Below, piece after piece: positions 32,931 to 43,550 of a stretch of DNA of 64,000 nucleotides. Origin of the DNA: Myrica gale (taxonomy: Eukaryota > Streptophyta > Magnoliopsida > Fagales > Myricaceae). The stretch spans positions 6,594,001 through 6,658,000 of the forward strand of contig OZ005618.1 in NCBI GenBank assembly GCA_963930655.1. Reading direction: 5' to 3'. Within the stretch, counting starts at the first letter, position 1, and each line of letters opens with the position of its first letter. The translations under genes and the position numbers were made by a program. The notes below the pieces were generated by a model that was given only the letters and a program-made list of their open reading frames with translations, did no database searches and had not been told where the DNA came from.

Positions 32931-33419
32931 TTTTTGCACTTTGTTCAAATAAAGTTGGCGCGCGATCCATCATAGTATATGAACTTTCTACTCCTCTCTC
33001 TATCTCTCCTGCTGATTTTCATAATTTATGGCTGACATCAATCTTATCCTTATATAGGATTCATTTTATGCTGAAATAGGCAGGTGAGAGAGAGATTTGG
33101 CCCCGTTAATGTGGATTCAGTACGTGTTAAGAGTGTTTTGGTTTTCTCTCAAATAATATATGATGATTGGGATACACCTGCATTATCTAAGGGTACAAAA
33201 TTATGTTACATATATATTTTATTAAGCTATCATAAGATAAGCAATAAAGGCACTAATGGAGGAAAATCCCAACCATTGAATTTTAAAAATTGGCGGTTAT
33301 GATTGAAAAAAATCACTTCATCATGAACTTAAGACCGAAGAGTAGGGTGAAAAAACAAAACGGAGTGTAAAAAGCCATCCGTTCCTAGTTAATTTATGTA
33401 TATAACTCGCAAGAACTTT
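32931..33419. other. Intergenic, no gene seen
   Basis: AT-rich DNA with no recognised exon between the peptide gene and the TNL pseudogene. GCGCGATCCATCATAGTAT at about 32,961 repeats a phrase at 32,861 (GCGAGCGATTCATCATAGTA). Confidence 0.4.
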
Positions 33420-34510
33420 CATCGAATACGGTTTTTTTTACAGATACTCAATAAATTGAAAGTCTTTAATCTCAGCTATTAAAAATATCTCGCCGTGCTT
33501 CTTGGATTTTCCCCAGTAGCTAGATTCTAAAACTGGAAGGTTGCACAAACTTGGTAGAGCTACATTAATTAAGTCTATTGAACATTTGAAACGCCTAGCT
33601 GAGCTCAATTTAAAAGAGTAGTGCAAGAACCTTAGGAATCTTTCAAGATCCAGCCATTTGTAATTTATAATCTCTTGAAAGGATTAACTTATGTGGTTGC
33701 TAAGAAATTGATCAGAGTGCATGGAATATGATAGCTTTCAATGGACTGCTTACAATGCATGAGAACTGTTGCTTTAAGCAACTGCCATCATTTATTGGTC
33801 TATTGAAGGATTGCCTTGTTGTATCAATGTCTAAATGCAAAGGACCATCATCCAAATCTTGGTTTGTCACGTTTTTCATTGTGGATGTCACCAAAATGTT
33901 CAGGTTTGCTACAAGCTTCTGGTACTAGATTTAGTTATTTGGGAAGGCTAGTTCTCAATTGTGAATCTACCAATCATCCCAAAAGAATGTTCAAGTTTGC
34001 TACAAGCTTCTGGTACTGTATTTAGTTATTTGGGAAGGCTAGTTCTCAATTGTGAATCTACCACTAATCCCAAAAGTTTAAGCCGATCGAAAGATGAATA
34101 TTTAATTATTTAAATTATATTCTCAAACATCAATAACTGCAATTTTGGTCGAAGAAGGGTTGCGATTGATCTCAGGAGTTTATATTCGCTCAAGGATTTG
34201 GATTTATCATAAAATAATTGTCGTAACCTGTCTAATTTTGTCAGTCGCGCGCCTTCCTAGATTACGATGGTTGTGTTTATATAAGTGTATCAACCTTAAC
34301 TCGATTTCAGGACTACCTGCAAGTATGAAGGGTATCTATGCATGTGACTGCTCATCAACGGAATGACTGTCTTATTCCGTCGAATTCACAACCAGTTTTT
34401 CTTTCTCGTAATGGCTGCTCTAATTTTGTTGAGATTGAGGGTTTGAATCAGGGATCTAAATTCGCTATAATTTTGCATGGGTGCAACAATCTATCATCTT
34501 ATTTTAAGAC
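33420..34510 (+). pseudogene. TNL disease-resistance gene fragment (LRR and post-LRR region)
   Basis: Broken pieces of the leucine-rich-repeat end of a TIR-NBS-LRR immune receptor are seen on the plus strand. From the 5' side: LNKLKVFNLSY-type sequence at about 33,448, HLKRLAELNLK-type at about 33,575, then RLPRLRWLCLYKCINLNSIS with GLPASMKGIYACDC (34,250-34,350), and the post-LRR motif FVEIEGLNQGSKFAIILHGC (34,425-34,485). Stops and frameshifts separate the pieces and there is no TIR or NB-ARC domain, so it is a pseudogene. Positions 33,896-33,985 and 33,988-34,075 are a direct duplication within it. Confidence 0.82.
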
Positions 34511-34696
34511 AAGTCTTCTCAAGGTACTCTTTCTCGCTCTATCTTTATCTATTTGGCTCTCTCTATCTGTGCGTGTGATATTATATGTATTTCTTTTTTC
34601 GTCTCTGTGTGAGTATAGTGTTAACTTGGCTGTTATTAAGTTTTTATTGGTGTACGTGGAACTGATCTTTTCTAGGTAAATACCTGAAATATAGTT

Positions 34697-34820
34697 AAAG
34701 ATGATGAAAAACATACAAGAGGTGACAACCCGATTTTGTCACCCAAAACCTTAAGTGATAAAATTTGTATTTTGGGTGACAATTTTTTTTGTCACCCTAA
34801 GTTTTTTTTCTTGTAGTGTA
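34697..34820. mobile_element. CACTA-type terminal fragment
   Basis: Ends in TTTTTTTTCTTGTAGTG, the reverse complement of the standard CACTACAAGAAAAAAAA terminus. Subterminal GGGTGACA/TGTCACCC motifs are repeated in both orientations. No matching left end was found nearby, so this is a remnant or a small fold-back derivative. Confidence 0.6.
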
Positions 34821-35045
34821 AAAACTCTTTATAACGAGCAAAATGGGTACAAGGCCCTTAGAAACCGTCGGGGCCGGAAGCCGGAATACCCACATCAGAT
34901 TCACCACTCAGATCTATTTGAGGAAGACATCATGAGCAGAAAGGAAGAGATTAATCATTGTCAAATCCTGTATTTCCTCTTGTTTTTACTTCGACAAGCT
35001 TTAATGTACGTGTTGAGGACATTCTCTTCAACTCCTTCCTAATTA

Positions 35046-35232
35046 AGGACACCTTCGTTTACAAAAAAATCCTCAGGATTTTTTGAATCCTCACAATTCT
35101 ACAACCAAATATCATTTTTAACACCACATAAAAATAACTACAACACGCATACCAATAAAGTTAACATCATATAAAAATTCTCAAAATACAAAAAAATTCT
35201 CACAAAACTCCTTAACCGAACATCCTCTAACA
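35046..35232. mobile_element. MITE family C, copy 2
   Basis: Starts ACACCTTCGTTTAC and ends CCTTAACCGAACATCCTCT. It shares ATTCTACAACCAAATATCAT, ACATAAAAATAACTAC and GCATACCAATAAAGTTAA with the copy at 16,485-16,650 in the same order. Confidence 0.7.
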
Positions 35233-36624
35233 TTACTGTAGAATTGACCACAGTAAATCATAAAAAATAGACACAAAAAACACTAAAATTTGATGTAGTT
35301 TTCTCAAAGTGAGGTACATCCACGGGCAGAGACAATAAAAAAATTCTACTAATCCCAAAATCAATAGTACAAGTAAAGGGTGAAGAAAATCACTCCAAAT
35401 AATCTAAGCTCAAATACACTTAGATATTACTCATAAAAAAAAGTTTATCTATCTCCTTAATTCTCTCGTGGAGCTAAGAGTAGAGACTTACTAAAAATTC
35501 TTATAAAGTTGATGCTCTTATATCTACTAAACACAAACTTTTCCTTCTCAATTATTTAATCTATGGCTTTGCATGCAAAACAAAACTCCTTTCTTTTATT
35601 TTCATACATATACATACCCACACATTTACATATTATAATTTGTTTTAGTAATCTTGTGAGATTGACCATCAATTATTCTTTAACTATCCTTTTTTCCTTA
35701 TTTGGAAGTCAAGTTGTAGGAAAGGAGCTGCTCATATTTGACCAAAGACGTCACGGACGGTAACGGCCTCTCTTAAGCAACTGTCTCGCAGTCAATCATC
35801 ACTGCCGAGCCAATTGACATAACGCGGTGCTCATTCAGTCAGAGGTTAAGAAGCTCCCAAAGTTTTGCAGAGTTTTCTACTATATGCCAAAAATACAGGA
35901 TCCACCTTCTAGAATGTCTCAGGGAAAGGGGATAGACAGTGACCCATTTGAGACTTTAATAGGACGTTTTCACTTTCAACTTTCACTAATGCGATGTTTC
36001 GAAAGCCTAACCCAAGTCTCGGCCATCCAACTTACAAACGCGGCGTAAAACTCACAATATAACTCCACGGTTTTAACCGCGGCCAATGTTACGTTTTCGC
36101 TCATTTAAGTTTGTCTCACTATTTAAAGATTGTTTAGTTTTAATTATGTGTTTTTCTACTGTTTATACTTACAGTTGGAATTGCATGATTAGTGCTTTAA
36201 GGGAGCCGGACCACCGACATCGTTGTCGGTCCTCCAGCGGCAGTTGTCACTGCCTTGGGCGGTAGTTTGTTTATTTCACAAGTTTCTCGTGTTTTCTAGG
36301 ACTTTCGAGTCCTTTCAATTCGGGCTTCGTATCCGTCATCGCTGAGGATCTTGAATCATCTTTTATTATATTCATTTTACTGTTGGCCCCTCAACTCGTC
36401 GCTGGCCCTTCATGTTATTTCTCTTATTTTTCTAATTTGTAATTGTTGTTTGTGTTTTCCGTTTATAAGAATAGTCGTTTTTTTTTAAAAAAATCCGGTT
36501 GAGCACTGAAGCCAGCGAACTATCTTTTTTGGGGACAGTGGCTTACTGGTCTACGTTTTGGGTGGGCTTTTGTAAGAATAGTCGTTTTTTACTCTCCATG
36601 ATTTTCGTTTTATTAAATTTATTG
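35233..36624. other. Intergenic, no gene seen
   Basis: No coding exon is recognised. AGAATAGTCGTTTTTT occurs twice (about 36,468 and 36,576). The sequence between them may be a small repeat. The rest is AT-rich. Confidence 0.4.
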
Positions 36625-36985
36625 GATGCTTGGGTTTTTTTATAGAATTGTGAATGTTTATGTAGATGGTAATTTTATAAGTTTTTTTTTGTAAAAGTTA
36701 GTGAAAAGTTTTAAAAATATTTTATTTTTATTGGAATTTATAAAAAGGGGTAGAGAAATGAATTGATGTAATTTTTTGATAAAAAAATATTTTTTTTTCA
36801 TGGAGAGAAGTATTAGAGTTTGGTAAAATAATATGGAGGGAGAAAATTTGTTGTAATTTTGTTTTTTTTTTTAAAGTATTGGAGTTTGTGTGAAAAATTG
36901 TTATAATTTATTTAGAATTTTTTGAGTATTTGTTTTGTGAATTTTTTTATATTTATTATTTTTTAGAATACTTTTGCAAACAAAA
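36625..36985. mobile_element. MITE family B, copy 3 (inverted)
   Basis: The family B motifs appear in reverse orientation: TTGATGTAATTTTTTGATAA, GGAGAGAAGTATTAGAG, GAGAAAATTTGTTGTAATTT, TTGGAGTTTGTGTGAAAAAT. It ends near ACTTTTGCAAACAAAAGC. Confidence 0.6.
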
Positions 36986-37828
36986 GCTTTGAGGACCGTG
37001 CGAAAAAAAGCACGTAAAAATGATTTTCAATTGAATACTCCCTCGAAAGGGAAAAGGGGAATTTGCCAAAATTATATTGAGTCGACTTCAGTGTAACTTG
37101 AAGTGATTCCATTTTATTCCCAACCTTAAGTGTGACTGTGTGTAGAGTATATAAAAGATTAAATAAAGGAAGAATTGGAACTATTAAACCTTATCAATAT
37201 ACACCCTTGTGTTAAATTCTAAAACTGAAATGTGCAAGAAATATATCATGTCATACGATTTCAACAGTCCTATCTTATCGAGGGGCGCACATTGATGAGT
37301 TTTCGTTGTCAAAGGAGCTCAATGAGAGGACTTTACTACTTTAGACTCCTGAAGTGACATTGAAGCAAAATGATTCCCCTCTTAATTATATGTTACCTCC
37401 AAACCATGGTCACACTCATTGGTTTGTAAAACCCTTAAGAGACTAGAATCGCCTAATGGCTCAGCTGTGAGAAATCTGGTTTCGGATATAGAAGGTGCAC
37501 TAAAGGCTGATGGACTGAACTGCCTTGGATACCAAAAAGTTTAAGATCACTTATGACAAGTCGAGAACATGCAGTTGCTCTCCAAGAAGTTACCATGCCC
37601 AGGAGGTACGAAGTTGCTCCTGAACTTGGTGTCTTAGTAATTTACCAGTGACAGATAATGGGCATGCATAGATATGCACGTGACAGCAGTATAACCACGT
37701 TACTTTGATTGAAATTTGTTCAAAAGAGACATAATTGGTTTAGAGAGGAAAGCTGTTACAAGCTAAGGCGAATGCCTCGAGCCCCCAACAAGATGATCCA
37801 CGCACAGGAAAGTTGTCTCCAATAATTA

Positions 37829-37859
<31 letters not shown>

Positions 37860-38450
37860 CACAACCAGTCTCTGCTGCATGCAAGTTTTGAGTGCAACAG
37901 CACAATTTTCTTGAAAAAATTTGGCCACCCTGATTCACATTGGCAAACTACACGGGGCCGCCCTGTTACCTCGTAATCAGCGCAATGGCATTTTGTGAGG
38001 AAATTGAGCACACAAAACCAGGCATCCATCGGCCTCATCAAGCTTTGTTCATTGGTTCCACTTGCACCCAGAACTACAAAGCCCACATCCCCTATTATGT
38101 CCGGTACTAGCTAAGTGGAAGCCAGGTTGCTTGACTAACAATTGCACATACTTGGTAGTGCCAACCAAATAAGAGACAGAGGATTAAAATTTATAAACAA
38201 GCTTTAAGATAGCTGACATTGTTGAAGTAGTGACCTGTCCATGACAGAAACCATGTAGGTTCAAATTCAGATACACAGAAGAAAACCTAATTCCAGCCTA
38301 TTCTATAAAGTCGGGTTAAAACGACCTATTCCATTACATTCAAGAGAGACTTGTGCAAAAAATAATCGAAGTCACAAATCCAATGACTCCAACTTGGGAC
38401 CCATTCCTTCAATCACATTGATTTTGGACCCTCTAAATATGGTTCATGAA
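36986..38450. other. Intergenic / 3' flank of the SELT-like gene
   Basis: No domain is recognised. An A-run is followed by an (AC)n microsatellite at 37,828-37,863. A minus-strand open stretch at 37,860-38,086 (MGFVVLGASGTNEQS..., Cys-rich) has no known family and no partner exons. It may be 3'UTR or chance. Confidence 0.35.
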
Positions 38451-41400
38451 CTAGGACCACAGATTGCCGAGACCATCCACAATTCCCAAGTTACCCAACC
38501 TTTTGCTGACAAGATCTCTCAATTCAATTTCACCTGGAAACCTGCCCTCCTTCAGTTTAGAGAAAACCTACAATGTACAAAGAGTGCAACTTCGTGAACA
38601 CTTCAGAATCATTCAGACAATTGTAAGATAGATGTATAAAGAAAGAAACATTAAACACGGCGAGCCCTCAGATAAGCACATCACATCAGAAGTACATTGC
38701 AGAAAGCAAATGCATGATTCAACCAGCGAAAACTTTATGTTATAGTTATATATCTACGCGGACTTCAATGGAGATGATTCTCGACTTACCCAGAGTGGCA
38801 TATGGTACAGACCAATGAGTAACAATATCAATTGGAGTCCAGACTAGGAACATGCATCTGAAAACCTTCTACTGCAACGTCAAACCCAACTAGGCAGGAA
38901 AAAAGAAACAATACATCCAATCGATGAACTCTTTGAACATATTCTCAATGGTTAGCATCATTTATTTCCATTGAGTCCAGGTGTGCAGGATGTGATGGTT
39001 ATAACCATTAACCGGACTATTTATGCATCTGCAAAGGGCATAACGTATGTAACAGAATGCCTAATGAATTTCCAATGAACCGCGCTTCTAGCAACCATTA
39101 AAATTGGAGCACTATAGGAACTTTTGGTTCAACAGATATAAGAACCTAACAAATTCCAAAAAGAAAAGGTGACCAACCAATTCATCGTTGAGGAGAACTT
39201 CAAAAGCCCCAGAACTCTGCAGGAAGGACTGTGCCGCATTGCCAAGGAGCCAGGAGGTTGCAATGGTCCCAAATTTATTTGCCCGTAAAGAATGAAACCA
39301 AGGAGGTGGTGCCACAAATCCGAGCATTGGGAAAATCTGTTCCCCTGCCACTACAATCCCAACAAAACCTATCTGAACGAACGGAACCAATTTTCCCAGC
39401 AGTCGCTTCGGCAAGCTCGGAGGATAGTTTGCAAGTACAACATCAATTCCAGGAAAAGCAGTCTCCAACATCTTCTTCATTGTGACTGCAGTCCCTCTAC
39501 ATAACCAAAACAGTATTAAAAACATAGTAGAGGAATTGTAACCATGAAAAAATGGAGTTAGCCAATAGGTGGCAAAGTTTCATGACACAAGCACGGGTCT
39601 GACAGTCAGAAAACTAAGAAGCAGTTCGAACAATTCCCAATTAACTTCAATTATGTTTCCCAAAACAGCTGGGTGATAAAGCTCATGGATAGCCAACTAC
39701 TTCGTTCCGTTCAAATTTATTCCCTTCGAATGTACTGGTTGCAATGAACTTTACCAGCTTGGAATGGATATAAGGGCACCCCAAATTAGATTTCAGATTA
39801 TCAAAGTATCCTTTTTCTCATTTTTTTGATCTTACACAACAGATTCTAATTCATTTGGGTTACTTAGCCCTTTCCCTTATTGATTCCTATTGCAACCATA
39901 TTTGCACGACTAATATGTAAGACACAAAATTATATGATAATGAAGACCCAGCGATCGAAAGCACAAAGCCAACGCTGCTAATGAATAGAAAGCCAACTTA
40001 AATCTAAAAAAACAAAAGATCAAAATCTTAAGATACTTGTAAGAGCAGGAGGCACAAAAGTTGATGTTGATCGTGTTGCCAATACCAATTCCTCCAACCA
40101 GGGGCGGACCCGAGCCTGGGCGGCCGCCCGGGGTCCGCCCCTAAATTTTTTTTTTAATGTATTTAAAAAAAAAAAAAAAAAAGTTGGCCTGGGCCGCCCT
40201 GGTTGGCCCAGGCCAACATAAGCCCGCCCGGGTGACTCTCTGAGTAGTAAATGAGAAAACGAACATCGTTATTGAACTTTCACTTTTAATGGGAATAGGA
40301 TCTGCAAAGATAAAAATCAATTTGACAAAACATCTATAAAGTAAAGGCGAGTGGAATTGTGGAAACTTGTCACAGACTCACAATTACCACCATTCGAGAT
40401 ACCGCATATTCCAGATGTGTTAAGGCCTCCATCAAATACTGGAAGTGGTGAATTTGAAGTCACGTATCTCGATGCAGATACCTGCATTACCAGAGGAGAC
40501 AGAGACGAGCTTAGGGTTTTTGTTATTGTGTAATATCTTTGCATGAACACTTTCTACATTCTCAGTTCCTGCTTCTGCTGGTACTGTAGTTTTTTCCCTT
40601 CCATTTTACAGGAGCAGTCTTTTTTTTTGGGAGAGAGGTGATGTAGTACAATTAAGAATAATTTACCCATAATACTATTGTAAATCTATCATATATAAAT
40701 TGAAACTCTACCTTATATTAATATGCAGTTCCAATGACTTTCTTTTCCTCCCCATTTTCCAGTAAAACGCATATAGACTCCCTAATATCTGGGTAGATCA
40801 CATTGATTGTTTGAGTTTTCAATGTTTCTTCTAATGACATCCATATAGTGTGAATGTGTTTTAATCAGTTACTTTCATCCCTCTCTTATAGTAAATTCCT
40901 ATTTATTTCAATTATGCTTGCACTTTTTTATTATTATAGATAATTATGCTCGCACTCAGTTATTATTCTTTATAGATAATTATGTTCCTACATTGCTGGG
41001 AAATAAATTATGTAGCAAATTAAATATTTACTTGTTAACTTCTTTATGTGGATTTGTGTAGTAAAGATCAAAATTCATTGCTGGAAGCACATTTGAACTT
41101 TGCCAATATACTTGCTTATTTGCTGGAAGGACATTTGCGGTAGGTAATCTCCTTTCTTTAAAACTTTTTTTCATTTCTTACTTAACTCTAGGTTGGATTG
41201 TGAAGGAAACCGGAGGAAGAGATGTTATTTGTGTAGTAGTTTTTAGGTTGAATTGTGATGTTGTTGAGCCTAGGACAACCTTAGTTGAGCCCAATTTTTG
41301 GAAGAAGTCAAAACATTTTGTCTGAATAATTTTATCAATGTGCCCAATATGGAAAACATTATACAAACTCGCGGTCATTCGAGGCGTGGAGGGCAAACAA

Positions 41401-42454
41401 TTACTTATTTGCATTATTTTCGTGTGGAAGTCTTATGTCAGGTTATTGATTTGATTGCTCAGGAGATGAATAATCGTTTCACAAAAACAAGTATGAAGTT
41501 ACTTCTTTGCATAACATGTCTTGATCCAAGGGACTCATTCTCAGCATTTGATCTTGATAGATTATGTCGTCTTGTTGAATTTTACCCTGAAGATTTCTCA
41601 ACAATTGATCGCGTGGTACTTAGAGATCAGCTTGACACTTGCATTAGAGATGTTAGAAGAACTAAATTTTTTTTCTGGGCTTCAAGATATTGGAACTCTT
41701 GCTATGAAGATGGTTGAGACCAAAAAGAATATTTTGTATCCATTGGTTTATCTTCTTATTACGTTGGCATTGGTCTTACCGGTTACGACTGCAACCGTTG
41801 AGAGAGTGTTATCTGCGATGAAAATTATTAAGACTGATTTTTGTAATAAGATGAGAGATGATTGAATGAATGATTGCATGGTAGTGTACATCGAGCAGGA
41901 AATTTTTGAAACTATTGAGAATGAAGTCATTTTGCAACGTTTTCAGAAGATGCACAACCGTAAGATCCAATTGTCCCCTCTCAGTCGTAGTACATAGTAC
42001 GATATGTGTAATTCAATATTTTTTTTATGTTTTTAGTCTTTAATATTTTGATATTGTAACTCTAAGACAATTTTTTACATTACGTATACAAAAAAATTTC
42101 CGTTATTTTACTTTAAAAGTTCGCCCAGGTCAATTTTCATTCCTGGTTCCGCCACTGCCTCCAACACTGTTTGGTTTCTGCAATAACACAAACAAAAAAG
42201 AATTACTTACAAAAAAAAAGACTAGAAAGAAAACCCCAACAATATGTTGTAAAATCCGGAAATTAGGGGAGGAGAAGAGGGACCTGTGAGGGAAAGTCCA
42301 GGTTTTCTTTGGTTACTGGTGGGGGTGGGTGATGGTGATGGTGGGAAGTGGGGGGCTTCGGTGGTGGTGGAGGAGGAGGAGAGAAGAGGTTAAAGAGGTC
42401 GGATAAAAGGAGGAAGAGTGGTAATCCTAGCAGAAGCAACTGTGTCCGATCCAT
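38451..42454 (-). pseudogene. SELT: SELT-like protein (Rdx thioredoxin-like family) gene broken by a hAT element
   Basis: Minus-strand gene with exons 42454-42284, 42177-42158 plus 40090-40037 (one exon split by a transposon), 39496-39178 and 38567-38451. Without the transposon the phases agree and the protein would be 226 aa, the normal plant length. It has an N-terminal hydrophobic segment (MDRTQLLLLGLPLFLLLSDL), the redox motif Cys-Ala-Ser-Cys at 76-79 (Cys replaces the selenocysteine of animal SelT), then VTMKKMLETAFPGIDVVLAN, a hydrophobic helix and SGAFEVLLNDELV with FSKLKEGRFPGEIEL. Family members are ER/endomembrane thioredoxin-like oxidoreductases. The 2059-bp insertion falls in codon 64, upstream of CASC, and reading into it gives a stop after about ten residues. 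All other splice sites and codons look sound, suggesting a recent insertion. Confidence 0.9.
40099..42157 (+). mobile_element. hAT element inserted in SELT exon 2
   Basis: 2059 bp, with a perfect 8-bp duplication CCTCCAAC (40,091-40,098 and 42,158-42,165). The ends are CAGGGGCGGACCC and, inverted, CAGTGGCGGAACCAGG. The plus strand carries the C-terminal half of a ZMYM1/TTF-type hAT transposase: NNFINVPNMENIIQ, RVEVLCQVIDLIAQEMNNRF, KLLLCITCLDPRDSF, then TATVERVLSAMKIIK (about 41,790). There is a frameshift near 41,665 and a stop before the C-terminal end, and the N-terminal half is missing. The GC-rich left end (40,100-40,240) includes an inverted GGCCTGGGC/GCCCAGGCC pair. It is in the opposite orientation to SELT and related to the element at 18,282-20,561. 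Confidence 0.92.
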
Positions 42455-43550
42455 CGCTCAACACAAACAAGCACCGCGAGGAACAGCGGCCGAGTGGACT
42501 TCTGGGAGCTGGGAGCCTAGAAATGTCGCACTGGCTCTGTTCCGTTTGGTTCCCTACACATCTATGCTCCAAGCCGTAGCTGGGCTAATCCTAAGGCGTT
42601 TAATAGATTAAAGCAAACTTCTTTTTTGGGTTAAAATTTCACCCCAACACTTTTTGTGGCCGAGCCAGGATTTCACTAGGAGGGCAAGTTATATTTTTTT
42701 GATAAATAAAGTTGAAGAGGGTTTCCTTTCAGCTAACAACTAGGCATAATGTTTGTTATTAATTTTAATGTCAATTAAACATAATAAAAGCATAAAATAG
42801 TTAATAGGAAACAAAAGAACTTATTATTTTATAAAGTATGACTAAATATAAATTAAATTAAAAATTAATCAAACATCAATTTAATAAATACATAAATTAA
42901 TATGTAAATTGAGATTGGGATTCAATTTTTTACTTATTTTATACATCAAATTTGATATTATATATTTATGTTGAAATATAAAATCAGTAGAAAAAATTAA
43001 AAAATAGGGACAAAAATTCAAGCAGGCAAGAAATAGCCAACTTAAGTAAAAATAAATAAGGGTTTAATACGTTAAAAATAGAAAATGTGTGGACTTTGGA
43101 TTTTTTTATTTTGTTATGTAACGAATATTCTATACTATGTATTAGAGTTTGAAATCAACCAAATAGATGAAAATAATGAAGCCCAAACCCGACCGGAAAC
43201 CCTGAAAAGGATCCGAATCCGTTTGTATCCGATATCAGCAAGTCCGGTTAATTCCTCACGGCTTGCGCCATCTGTCGAAAACTTTTTCCCCAAGAAATCG
43301 GAAGTTAACCGATGGGTTAAAACTCCGTAATTCGGCGCTTTGCTCTTAGAAGTCAACCTTTGACTCTTCCTTCTCCGGGAGCTCGAGCGCGGAACACTTT
43401 AACTGAGAGAGTCGCTGGAGAGAAACCAGAAAGAGAAACTACATAGCCAAAAGCCCCCCCCCCTTCCCCCCAAGTTCCTCGCACAAGAGAGTCAACCAAC
43501 TCGGCGGCTTGACTTTTAGACCATCTCCCTCATGCCATTCTCGCATTGAG
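42455..43550. promoter_or_regulatory. Shared intergenic region between SELT (minus) and U-box gene (plus)
   Basis: The two genes are divergent, 1.1 kb apart. Positions about 42,654-43,060 look like a decayed hAT-type MITE: the left edge GGCCGAGCCAGGATTTC recalls the CAGTGGCGGAGCC end. The last 100 bases upstream of the U-box ATG are pyrimidine-rich and include a run of nine C (about 43,456-43,464). Promoter roles are inferred. Confidence 0.4.

Noticed and set aside
37740-38086. Cys-rich minus-strand protein (MGFVVLGASGTNEQS...)
   Set aside because: No family recognised, no splice partners, and the end runs into an (AC)n/poly-A tract; may be SELT 3' sequence.
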